A stretch of DNA of 64,000 bases, taken from NCBI RefSeq assembly GCF_000006565.2, contig NC_031469.1:1756583-1820582 (forward strand), given 5' to 3'. Position 1 is the stretch's first letter. Every line of letters begins with the position of its first letter. Under the pieces are notes generated by a model that did no database searches, was not told the DNA's origin, and saw only the letters and a program-made list of their open reading frames with translations. The translations under genes were made by a program, and so were the position numbers. Source of the DNA: Toxoplasma gondii ME49. Lineage: Eukaryota > Apicomplexa > Conoidasida > Eucoccidiorida > Sarcocystidae. Below, piece after piece: positions 1-12,300 of the stretch.

Positions 1-882
1 ATCATAAATCTCTTTTCGAACCTGATGCAAGCTTCCCCGGAAAGCCTGGTCGGACCAGAGATTTTGTCACACATAACAGACGAGAACTGTCTATTTGAAG
101 TCGACCTTCACTCGCTCCCAGAAACAGCTTCGATCACAGTAGGGGTAGAGGGCGACGCAGTTTTCGTCGAATATTCCAACACCTTTTCGGAAACTAGTGA
201 CGTGGCCGCGGCTGACGATACAGACGAATCCGATTTCGAGGAACCTACGGCTGACCTCTCCGGCAAAACTGACAAAAGTGACAGCAAAGGTGAGGGGAAA
301 GGCCCAGAGGAAAGTATTACCGCAGAAGCATTGTCAGAGGCGACCGGGGCGCAGCAAAGTGAACCTCTAGGCAAAGCGGACAAGAAGGCTTCCCGGCAAA
401 ACTTGAGAGGCACAGTGGGTGCAGCAGCCAATGTTTACTCGTACGAACGATTCGTAATTGACCCTGTATGCGATTACGAGAGTGCCGATGCAAGAGCAGC
501 GAGGGTCGAAGATGACCTACTTATGATCAAATTCCCTCTCAAAAAGGCACACAAACAGCAGACAAGAGACCGCCAAGACAATGAGAGGAAAAACCCAAAA
601 CAAAGCGATGAGAAAAAGGCAGCGGACCGTTTGAGCAGCAACACTGAGAACGTGTCTGATCCTCAGATTCTCAGCCACGAGGCAGAAAAGAAGACGGAAG
701 ACACTAACAAAGAAACGACGTCGCAGAAAAAGGAAGAACACAAAGTTGACGCCGAGGCGGAGCAAGTCCTCCAGAGCAACCGACACAACAGCGCACCGAA
801 GCGGCTCGTGGAGGTCTCGAGGCTTCAGTCAAGCCACCCGCGACGAAGAATCTTGCCATTGGTGGCGGCACAAGAATTTTAG
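1..882 (+). CDS. CS/alpha-crystallin-like domain protein (5' partial)
   Basis: The frame is open from the left edge to a TAG at 880-882, so the gene probably starts upstream; the first ATG is at 25. Two stretches look like the two halves of a small-heat-shock or CS/p23-type beta sandwich. The first is CLFEVDLHSLPETASITVGV, near residue 22. The second is YSYERFVIDPVCDYESADAR followed by a DDLLMIKFPL strand, near residues 138-178. In ordinary Hsp20 domains these halves are almost adjacent. Here about 85 acidic, Lys/Ser/Glu-rich residues separate them. A charged tail of about 110 residues follows the last strand. The C-terminal CS-like domain of PIH1/dynein-assembly factors has the same strand order and is an equally good match, so I cannot decide between a small Hsp and a PIH1-type co-chaperone. 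No intron is evident in the visible part. Confidence 0.5.
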   Translation: MINLFSNLMQASPESLVGPEILSHITDENCLFEVDLHSLPETASITVGVEGDAVFVEYSNTFSETSDVAAADDTDESDFEEPTADLSGKTDKSDSKGEGKGPEESITAEALSEATGAQQSEPLGKADKKASRQNLRGTVGAAANVYSYERFVIDPVCDYESADARAARVEDDLLMIKFPLKKAHKQQTRDRQDNERKNPKQSDEKKAADRLSSNTENVSDPQILSHEAEKKTEDTNKETTSQKKEEHKVDAEAEQVLQSNRHNSAPKRLVEVSRLQSSHPRRRILPLVAAQEF

Positions 883-2393
883 AAATGAGTCTAAATTCAA
901 ATTGTAGGACTGGCGAAGAAGGACCCTAGCTAAAGGTCGACCTGTCGTTCGTACCCTGTCAACAGCCGCACTTGAGCTTCTCACGGGAAAAACTCGGTGT
1001 CTGATAACGAGGTTGTAGATTAAAACAAGAATCCGCTGGTGGTGTGGCACACCGAAATGTTTCGGATACTACTTGACAAACAGTATTGATGCATATGCTA
1101 ATGCATGTGATTATCTGTGTGCATGTATTTACGGGGTGGTGTGTGTATATGTACATACACGCATATATGCACATACACACAACTATTTACGTCGATACCT
1201 CAATATGGATTTCTGCGTATACATACATATATTTATACATGAACGAGTGTGTTTATCGCTTAGAAACGGAACTGCCAATGGAACGGGAAACTAATGAAAA
1301 GATGTGCTGCATTTGAATCGTGTGCTTTCAATGTGCGCGTCTCTTCTGGTATTTTGAAACGTCATTGAGGAAGACTATCAGGTGAATGAACAAAAAGTCG
1401 CTGTTTTTCATCGGCATGAACACCAAATGAAGGTCTTATTATCACTTAGAAGGTAGCTGATGCTTGTTTTGTAGACCTTGTTGGGTTCAGCTGAGGAAGT
1501 TTGATTATGGACGAGGGACTCGCACGGAGACAGTTCACATGTGGACGTTGCACGAAGTCGCCGGTACAAATCTGTGTTTCTTTGATGTTCCTGCAACAGC
1601 TCAGCCGTGTTGCCACATTCGGAAGTCGCGAGAACGCCGCAGCACGAGAAATGACACGGCGTTCTCAACAACCAAAGACAGCTGACATCTGCTATGTTCC
1701 ATTACACAGACTCACTCCCCGCCAGAATTGACAGTCAAACCTAAGGAGGAAACTTCTTCCTCTCTTACTTCTTTGAATAATGTGTTTAGTGAAATTACAA
1801 TGCAGATATTATGTTCAAAAGCGTGACAAAAAAGTACTTGCCCCAGAGAATCTATGTAGAAATTATTCTGAACACTTCAACATGGTTTTGCTTAAATCGA
1901 CACATTGTCACTTGGGGCTTTTGCCATGTCTGTCGACGTTAGGGTTGAGGCTGCTAACTGAGAGCTTGAGGAGTACACCTCAGCTTCCGTACTACGCGTC
2001 TACACTTCACCTCTATACGTGTCGACAAACATCTTGTGTCCGACTTACAACAGTTTTCACTCTATTATCGGCAATAGTCTAACACATGTAGACTGTAGCA
2101 CCATGTTGGGGTTTAGGCTGTGTCGGGAATCGCGTGGGGCGGGCGGGGGGGGGGGGGGGGGAAGAACAAACAAGCTTTGCGTTTTGAGACTCTGTGACTC
2201 GCATCAACATTAATCATCGAACCGACCCCAGCAGCGGGCTACACACTCAGGAAAGTCCTAGGCGTGGAGCGGAAAATTTGATTTTTCGGCAGAAAACAAG
2301 CAGACACAAGTCAAATTACATGCTGTCCAGCCCCGTCCACAAGGGAGTTCCTGACCCTGCCTAGCCAAGACGTTTGCTACTCCGCAATCAAGC
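883..2393. other. Intergenic interval, convergent 3' ends
   Basis: This lies between the stop of the left-edge gene (+) and the stop of TBCD (-), so both genes end here. I see no protein-like exon. It contains a CA/TA-rich patch around 1090-1250 and a 17-G homopolymer at 2145-2161. Polyadenylation signals are not conserved enough in these organisms to place by eye. Confidence 0.5.
2145..2161 (+). repeat. Poly-G tract (17 nt)
   Basis: An uninterrupted run of 17 G follows GGGGCGGG. It lies downstream of both convergent genes, in non-coding DNA. Such runs are prone to length error in sequencing and can form G-quadruplexes. Confidence 0.9.
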
Positions 2394-3295
2394 CTAACCA
2401 AGAAGGACTCTCTTTCTTTCCTGGTGAATGTCGTCAGTTTTGAAAAATACTGTCGCCCACTCATTCTGAATACTAAATAAAACCACCAGTCTCTCGACAG
2501 GACACTGTATTTCGTTCCCACCACTGTGACTCTTCCTTTTGTTTTCATCTTTCCCTTCGTTGACCTGCCTACAGCTGAGTTCACTCGGACTGCATGCACG
2601 CATATTCTCGTCACTGTTCACATTCAACTCAAGCCATGGTGTGAGCGTAAGGAGCTCTGTAGCCTCGTCCAGCTGCTTTTCTGAGAGGACGAGCAATTGC
2701 TCTGATCTGGGGCTTGTTGGAACTGGAGACTCAGTGCATGCAGTCGGCGAATCGCGCGCCACAGAGTTGGCATCCTCCACTCCAGATATGCAGTCCACTT
2801 CAGGAGACAGAGAAAGAAGAACAGAACTGTAGATCGACTCCGCTGCCAGCAACCGAATCTTCGGAAACCTGAAGACAGGCAAGACACAGTCGGTTCACAA
2901 ATGCATGTTGTGCGCCTTACTCATGACGTCTCTTCGCGTCGAGTGGCTTCCGTGCTTCTCGAATTCTGGCATGTGAAACGTTTCAAAAACAAACAAAAAG
3001 AAGCCGTCCAAAAGACGCCACTGTGAACAAGCAGCCGCCTTCCACTAGCAAATACCTCCTGGACGTTCGACTTTTTCTCTGGTTCGAATGCACAGAAACC
3101 AGTGTCCCTCTCATCCAACACACTAGCCCATAGGGACTTCTTAGCCGGTATACAGGTACACATTGACACATATATAGGTTCAGAAATCTCTACAGGAAGT
3201 CTCACGCATAAACGCATACGAATACACATATATATACATATATCGTTACGTGGCACACACACACACATTCAGACGCATTCGCACACCTACGTGCA

Positions 3296-3342
<47 letters not shown>

Positions 3343-6300
3343 TTACGTGATATACACAAAAATCTACTGGTATTCTCACACACGCGCGCGTACACACATA
3401 AATACGTATGTACATATATATATTGACGTGTTTCATACTGACCAATCGCATTCTTACCGATGAAGCAGAAATGCCAAAGCATGACACAGAGCGACTCTCT
3501 TCTCCTTTAGAAGAGATAGATCTTCTCTATTCCCTTCTGCGACACTGTCCTGACTCGTTCTCGCCCCCGCCAGAGCGACGAATGCCTCGCACCGACTCTT
3601 CACGAGTTGAAAAGATCGTAGCCAGACACCTTTCGCGAGTGGACCTTCTGTTAAAATCTTTAAGAGGTTCGATACTGTCACCGCATATATTGGACAGAAG
3701 GGCAGAACACGCACAAAATCAAATAACTCGATAAAACGCATCTTTGTGACCGCTGCACACAGACGAAGCTTCGTGCCGCGAGCTTGCAGGATGAAGCATC
3801 GAAACAGCTGACTGCTCAGAGGTTACGCGAAAAATGAAAATCCAGAGAAATCCGGGACAAAGTACCAACACGTTCCTCGCTTTCTGACATTCCGTCGGAT
3901 GAGAAAATCCCAATCAGACCCTCTGGCTTGAAAAATACTGTTGAACGAACAGTAGCACATTCCATCGTGACAACGATGCATTGATGAACAAAAGGAGAAA
4001 TAGAGACGATATTTGTGTCAATTTTCTTGGTGATCGTCTCCAGAGGGTACCTGCATGCGTACTTGAGAAAAATGCTTGCAGACTCGCTTCAGTATCTCGT
4101 TTCGACACGACAGCAAGTGACCTCTCTCATCATAGGGGGATACGCGTATCTGCCTATACCACGTTCACCTTAAAAAAGAAAAAAGAAAGATTCAAAAACG
4201 TGAACCAGTATACTAACGTCAGCGTACTACATATATATACATATGTAGCTATATGTATATATATATATATACATATGACTGGAAAGGAAGTTACGAATCT
4301 TACCATCACCCGGGGTGACAGTGTCATTGCTTAGAACGATAGTAATGGCGCGTAGTGCAGCGAGGGTGAGTTTGCCGAGATAATCTGTCCCAGTTCCTGA
4401 TTTTAATTCCGTGACGCAATGGTCAAGAACAGCGACGAGAGCGTGCGTGACGGTGGTATTCGCGGTCTCTGCATGTCCGATGTGTTCCTCTCCGGCGCCT
4501 TGAGACTGCGATAGAACCTGTTGGTAGAACGCGGACAGGTCGCCGACGAAAGCTCCTGCCCTTTGTCCCTCTGCACTCTCCTCTTTCTCCTCAACTATCG
4601 TCGCACGTTCTCTCGGAGCCGAGAGCCGACGCAACTCGACGAGAAAAGAGAGAAATGTCTCAGCTGTTTTGTCCGCTGTGCTGCCCATGGCTGCGCCGAG
4701 GCCTAGACAGACTCCCTCGGCGGCTCTGCGCCGGTAGGGCGAGAGCAGGAGAAGGGGAAGGAGACGAGGGTAGGTGATTTCTGGATTTGTGAAGAGTGGC
4801 AAACGCAGCAAAACGCCTGCTTTTCGGGTCTTGTGCAGAGTGGCACACCCGCCATCGATCACAGAGAGTTCCAGGAGGAAGTCAAAGCTCCCACCGGTTG
4901 TCAAGAACGAATCCTGCGAGTCCTCGCCTGCGTCCTCCTCTACGGCGCATGCGGTTCGGTGAAACGACACGTTGCTCGCGCCAGCAAGCGGACTTGTTGC
5001 ATTTGCTTGCGTTCCTCCCGTCTCACTGCCAACACGAGAGGATGGATGAGCTGATCCGATCTCGGTCGGGAGATCTGAGAGCTTCAAACGCTGGAAAGGC
5101 AGCTCGGGCTTCGTTGCTTCGAAGGCGCGTTTCTGCTGAAGAGCCACAGGAAGCAGGCACTGTTGCAGGAGAGGAAGGAAGGGAGGATACTGCGACGGCT
5201 TCAGGGCAAGCGTGAGAAAGCACGCCGCTGGTTTCTCGCTGTCTTCACTTCCAAAATCTTCAATCGGCTGGATGTCGGCTGGACCCAGCTCATAGGAATA
5301 GTCGTGAAAAACGCGCCCCCAAATCCACTCCATCTGAAGGACACAGTGGAGATACCAGGAGCAGAAGAAAGCCAGACACGTGCAGAGATAGAGCGAAAAA
5401 ACAGAAATGCGTTACTACGGGACGTTTACCTTGAACGCGAAACTTCTCGACACTGCAGGGAGCTTCTGCATAACTCGAAAGGGCGTAAATGTCACAAGTC
5501 ACATTAGAGGTCCATACGCAACACTGAGAATGAATGCCGTAAGATCGAGACTGAGGCATGCTACCTCGGATTCGCTTCGTGGGCGGCGAATCGGCATCTG
5601 GCATCCCTACGATTCAAGGCAATCTTTGGTTCAAGTATATGAAAAACAACAGGAAAAATTCAAATTCCCTTGGAGTTGATGGTGTGTGTAGACTGTGTTC
5701 ATGTTTCACCCCTCATGTGCCTATGTCTGTGGTCAGAAAGAAAGCCGTAAATCGGAGAGAAGAAAGCTGAATGCGGCACACTGCAGGAGTGCGTCTTGGG
5801 CACGTACAAAGGCCGGGACCTTTCAGCTTTCCAGACTCCCTCTCGCACCACACAAAAACTCGAGTTCTTCTACAGGCATCATCACGCGCGATGTGTACAC
5901 CATCAAGAATGTAGGGTGGCACCCGCGCTTCGCTGAGGCGAAATAAAGTCATTTTCTGTTCTACGAAAACAAAGAAACCACTTCACCTTCTTGGGCAACT
6001 GGAATAGTCATTCTGAGAGAGGTTTTTGTTTACCAGAACCTTTTCTCAGTGCGTACTCGAAAGGGAGAGACTCGGATCCGCGAGCGCGACACTTGTCGCT
6101 GTTCAGTGCGGGAAACCAGTGGCGCTGTCATGTGGTAGAGCAGAAAGGCCGCTCTGCTTCGCGTTCGGTCTAGATTTTCCATGGCCATTCGGATTAGCAA
6201 ACTGAGCAGTCTGAGTGTGTCTTCTCGAGTCAGCGTCCCGCATCCTTCTTTTCCTCCTATCCCCGCTCGGTGGTTGTCACTGTCAACCGCGCTACTCGCC

Positions 6301-9300
6301 ATCTCTCTCTCCGCCCCAGATCTGGCTGGAGCGACACCGTTCGAGTGCGTGGTCGCGGAATTCAGGTCGAGACGCGAAAGCCCTGTTCCCACACTTTCCT
6401 TTGTCTGCGGACATGCGTTTTCCAAAAGGAAACACGCAATTTCCCCTGCAACCTCTCTCACCCACGACCCCACGTCGCCGCGCTGATCAGCTTGGAAGTC
6501 TGCGGAGCACCTCTCGAGTGTCTCTACGATGTCTGGCCAGAACAAAGACGAAGGTGAACTGTGCTGAGCGTCTACCTCGCTCTCCGGCTTCCTCTCACTC
6601 TCTTCTACATCCCTTGACAACGCCAGACAAGACGCTCCCGCGCCTCTCGCCTCCAACCGTGTCCCCTCAACGATCTTCCCCGACTTCTCTCGATCCTGGG
6701 AACAGCCATCGCTCCTGCGAGTCTCCGACGAGGAAGGCAGAAGAACTGCGAGCGCAGAGCCAAGAGCAATCAGCGCGTTGCGCCGCGTCTGTGCATCGCA
6801 CAGCACCGCCTGCCCACAGGGTGCCATAGACGTCGCCTCTCTGCAGAGGAGCGAGAACAATTCTGGAAGGTTTTTGCCTTGACCGTTTGCGTCCTCTGAA
6901 GAAGTTGCCACCGACCCGTTCGCAGACTGCGTTTGATCTTTCGAACCTTTCAAAGAGCATTCAGGTTCTGTCGAGGCCGGTACAGTCAACGCTTTCCGGG
7001 AGTCGAGACAGGCGAGGTAAACGGCGGGAGGGAGGGTGGCCAACGCGAGCACGTAGCCTCTGCGAGCAGCGACATGCTCGTCTCGATTCCTTAAATGTGA
7101 GACGAGGGTCGGGAGCAGAAACTCGTGAATCTCTTCCGTCGGCATGCGGAGCAGAAGCAGCGCGCGAAGGGCCTCCGCCGCTGCGAGCTGTACAGACTCA
7201 CTAAAATGGCGCAAGCCGTCCAGCAGCGTGGTGAGGTACCGGCGAGCTGTCGCCAGCTTGAAGGTGATCAGGGGCGCCGCGGCTGAGGGATCAACAGGAA
7301 ACTCGAAAGAGGCGAGTGTCAGGTGGGATATTCGAAACAAACGCATGTGGAAATGCATTTAGGGCTTTACCTTGGGAATGCCGCAAGATGCCGAACACGC
7401 TCTGCAAAAACCTGTACACAACTGCAGCTTTTATGGATGGGACTGGCAGAGAAGCCTCGTAGAAGTGACTGTTGATTTCCGGCGTGGACGGCGCTTCAGA
7501 AACGCTTGCACGTCCACGTTTCCGGTGTATGTACACAGAGGAGGTGGCACTTTCCTTTCAACTCACCGAGGCCTTGAATGAGTTTGCAGACAGCCACCCG
7601 AATGAGGTCGCCTCCCTTCCCGCGGTACTGTCTCTGTTTCTCAACCTTCAACACGAGTTGCCGGATTTCCGTTTGCGTCTTCTCGGGAATGCCTTCCCAG
7701 TCTTCAGAGACTCCGCAGCGAACGACGCTGTCGGCGCTTCCTCCCGTCGAGTGCACGCCGTTGCGGTTCCTGACTCCGCCGCAAAGCGCCTCTGTTAACG
7801 CCGTGATACCGAGAAGAGCCCCGTGACGCGTTCCGAAATCCTCGTCGGGCGCCGCCGCCTTAGCCAGCACGGTGGAAAGAACTTCCTGGAAAAACAAAAG
7901 TCCAGACTTCAAATTCCACGCCGGCTTACTTCACATACACACACATGCAAACATATACAAACATATATATATATATATATTTATGGGGATATAATCATGC
8001 AGTGCAGGTTTCTCAGTGTGTCCGGAACCCGAGCGAGACACAAATCAATTACAGAAGGGGATTGAGTTTGGCAGACTTCGGGAGTCTGTGTGAGAAGAGA
8101 CGTGGAGTGCGTGACCGCGTAAGCTCTCAAAATGCCCATAAGCAAGGTGAGGAAGCAAGAAGCTCTCGATTCCTGCTCAGCCCATCCAAAGGTGGTGACA
8201 CCGCTTGAGGAAAGGGTGTCTCCTCTCAGAATGACGAACGAGAGGTTGCTGCGTATTCTGTGAGTCGACGAAAGCGCGGAAACTAACAAGTTCCGATTCT
8301 CCTGTAGTGGTGGACAACTATTCAATCGTAGACTCCAGTGTCTTATCGACACACTCCACCCGAGTCGAGGTAACATCACTTGCTGTGGGTTTTGCATGTT
8401 CCTGTTTCGGACTAGCAGAGAGTGGCTACAGATGAAGGTGTTGCGCGAATGTTCACCCATAACTTCCGTTCCTGCCATTCCACTGTTTCTTTCCTCGACG
8501 AACCTCTGCGGCAAGCTTCGGGTACTGCACGGCGATCCGCTTCAGAGATGCGGCGCCGAGGACACGAAGCTCTTCTTCTGCGTGTGGCGAGAGAAGGAGA
8601 GTCGACAACGCATGCAGGAGTAGCAGAGCGTAGTCTTGACTGAGACTTGCGACTCGAGGCGCCACGCGGAGATACGAGGAGCGACGCGTTGCAAGAGCGA
8701 AGAAATCCGCAATCGTGACAATTGTCAGGCCGCATGGTATTCCTCCCTGACGACCTTCGAGTTCCTGAAAGGCTGCAGCTGCTGCGCGTCTGGATCACGA
8801 TGCGGAGGGAAGTTGCGCACATGCACACATGCAAAAAGAGAAACTCAGCGTGCCAGTCAAAAGTTCTGAGGAAACCGATGCCACAGAGAGACAGTGCAGT
8901 TGGACGTCGGAGCCAGGTTTAGCTTAGAACGCTGGTCACGAAACTCGAAACGAGCGAAATTGGGATGAGAGAGGGGGCGAAGCACTGCGCCTTTATACTT
9001 CCAGAGTGTAAAGAAGAAGACTCGCCCAACGTAGTGGCATCGACATCCTACAGCTTTTTCGTTATTCCGCATCGATTACTTCTTAGCGTAATCGATGCAT
9101 TACCGCAGCCTTTTCTAGGGAGCAGGTGCTAGCAGTTGAGGGGTCATGCAAACCATTCTTCACTACCCTATTTGGCACCTTGGAGGAAACTACGTATCTC
9201 GCGTAACATTAAAACGATTGTTTGTAAAAGCAGGGTTCGTACAGTGCGAAGAAAAATAGTGGATTGCACAGGAACAGACGCACCTGCAGTTCACTTCTCG

Positions 9301-12300
9301 GTCGAACAGCGCAACGAGAAGAAGTGCATGAGACAGAGACTCGACTTGTGCTTTCAGTGCTTCTGTGCGGTAGTAAGAACGCGCAAGACTCCAGGCAGCG
9401 TAGCACGCAGCGTCTCTGAGAGCTGCCCCGGCAGCCGCTCCAATCGTGTCTCCTGCGCCGCAACTAGCTGAGGCTTCCACAGCTACCGCTAGTCGCAGAC
9501 ACGAGCAGCAGGCAGCCAGTCGCGGAAGGAAAACGAGGCCTCGTCTGAGCAGTTCCGCGAGTGCCAAACAACTGCCGTGCCAGAGCCGCTTGGAAGAGAG
9601 AGAAGATGAGAGCGGGACGGAGGTCAGGGAATCGAGGACTGTCACAACAACCTGGAAAGGCGGAAGCCACACAGAGGGGTGAGCGAAAAAGCAGATGGGC
9701 GACAAGATGAGCATTTCAACTCAAAGATGCATCTATCCTTCTGGGGATCTGGGAACCTGGCAATGCATGCATGTGTGGACGCAGCGATAGACAAATCAAG
9801 ACGCAGTCACCGCGACATGCACGCAGATCAATATACCCTCGGACAGGTACGCAAGTTTTGTCGTAGCTACACGGGTCAGAAGCATCATGATTTCGAGCAG
9901 AAACGGAAGTATCCTGTACCACAATTGTTGAGGTTTTTCCGAACCGCCACACGCCCGAGTCCGCAGAGCCCAAAGCACTGGTGACCGAAGCTCGAAAAAC
10001 GGATCCCCCCCCAGGATCCATGCCCTCCCGCGCGACCGCCGCAGAAGTCGGCAACTACGGTTAAACAAGCCCACCGCGAAAACAAGGCAACCTTACACCC
10101 ATTTAGTCACTCTGACGCAAAAATACATAAAAGGCACGCCGATCTGTCCATGTATATATATATATATATATACACTTATACCAATAGGTAGATGGATAGA
10201 TTGATAGAGATGCAGACATGGGCACTGGTGGAGGTCTGACTCCATCTACATGGTTTATATCCTTAGATTGAGGTGTACATGGTTGTGTTTGTATTCACAT
10301 CGTGACAGACCCGAACCGCCTTTGTGTTAGCTCCATACCTGGTCAGCGAATTCCTTTGGCAGCTGCATGACGACTCTGGCAATGGACTTTGATGCAGTCC
10401 ATCTGACGGCGCTGTCCCGATCAGAGAGCCTCTCGAGAAGGAGGCCAATGACCTCTTCCACTTCTTCGGGAACGTCCTCGTCGGGTTCTTCTCCTCCCTC
10501 CAGACGCGGGCCCAGAGCGTCAGCTTTTCCCCTTTTTTGCTCTGCCTGAGAGTCTCCTCGCTCCGCCTCTTCTCTCACCTCTTCTCCGCTCTCCTCTCCG
10601 GCAGTCTCTTTGGTTGCTTCCGCCTCTTTTGGGCCTTTCGATTGGGTGTGCTTCTGCTGCAGCAGCGCCGTGAGACATCGGGCGTGCGGGGTGTACCTCC
10701 ACAGGAGAGACCGGTTGTCGACAGGCGGCAGCAGCAGCATGCACAGACGCGCTGCACAGCTGCACCTCAGTTTGCGGAAGAGGGCAGAGAGAGAGGACAG
10801 CGAGCTCCACATCTGTCGTTCATCTTTTTCGGGCCTGCATGCGCCGAGCTCAGGCTGTCCGTCAGAGGCTGAAGCCGCGAGGCCGAGAAGAGCTAGGAGT
10901 CGCGGGAGTTCCGGGAGGACAGCTCGCCTGTCAATGATCTTCAGGATCTCGTTTAGCGCACGGAGTGCTGGGATACAAAGAGACAGTTTTGTGCGCAGAT
11001 GACGAGGAAACGGGACGGGTCCACTCGTCCTGACAGCGACCGAAAACGACTTCTCACATGAGAATTTGATCAGGACCATCAAACTGGGGAGTATCATCTC
11101 TCCTGGGCTAGACGTCGGCGACTGCCTCACGCCAGGCAAATGCCTTGAACTCGTGCAGCCAGAAACAACTGAGGAAGATACTTCTGGACACCCCCAGCCA
11201 AACCCTTCGACTGCCTTGCCAACACATGTGAGGATTGCTTTGTGTACTCGTGGGGGATTTTCCACATGCAGAGGGCCATGTGTCTACCGTGCGTTTTTGT
11301 GAGCGCAGCGAAGAGTACTCGCATGCAAGAGGGCACATCAAACGCAAAGGATTTGAGAATAAGGATATTGGACAACGCGGCGTGGAGTCGAAGAGATCTA
11401 ACCCAGTCTTGTTCAGAACTGAGGAGGCACAAAAGACGCGAAAAAGTTCCAGCATGCATGATCGGGGATACAACACTAAAGTACTGGAGGCAAACCAATG
11501 TATAGACAAACAGAAATGAACGTGTGGTTCTATCTGGGAAGCGAAACCTCCGCAGAAAGCCGCTGCGAGAGACACGAGACGGCAGCGATCGCCACAGTCA
11601 TATCGGTGTCGCGCACGTTTCGTTGGAAGCATTTCGCACAGACTACATTTAGGAGGAAAACTTACAAAGAGAAGATCCTTTGTATTACTTGTATACACAA
11701 GCTGGTGTTCCAAGTATACACTGGATGCCTCGGCACTTGATGTTCCTCACCGTTTGCTCGCTGAAAGAGAGGCACGGGAGAAGCATCCCCGCCAGGGCCC
11801 GTTGAGACGGGACTGGACAGTTGTGCAAAGGAGGACTGTCCTTCACCTTGATCTCCCCTGTCATTTGGACGACCAGAGGAACCAGAAGCAGACGAACAGC
11901 AAGAGGAAGTCCACGACGAAGAGGGAACGTCGTACGTTGAAAGCTGCTTCTCTAAAAAGAGAGACTGCTGGCAGAAGTTGATGAAGTGTGGAAGGAGTTC
12001 CGGAGTCTTTAGAGAGACATCGGGCCGACTGAAAAAGCGGGCAAGTGCAAAGGCAGCTGCGTCGCTGGCTTTCGTGTTTGTTGTCCGAAGATACGCCTCA
12101 GCGAGAAGAACGATTCTTAATCCCAGCGTCCTCGGTTGAGTCTTTTCGACCTCGGCGGCGCCTCCAAAACTCGTCCTCTCCTGGGCTGATTGGAGCGAAC
12201 TGTCGAGACTGTCTAACCCGAAAGGCGCGAGAACAAGAAGCGAGAGCCAGACCAGGAGAGAGTAGTGAGTGCTCCACAGTGGGAGTTGCTTCGCAAGAGC

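Noticed and set aside
3299..3340. TA-rich tracts as a centromere or replication origin
   Set aside because: They are short intronic microsatellites that recur at many places in the window. Nothing distinguishes them as functional elements.
11127..11498. Minus-strand frame within the first TBCD intron as an extra exon
   Set aside because: Exon 11751-13323 (phase 1) joins perfectly to 10339-10967 and restores the conserved ALRALNEILKII motif. The intermediate frame has no match in TBCD.
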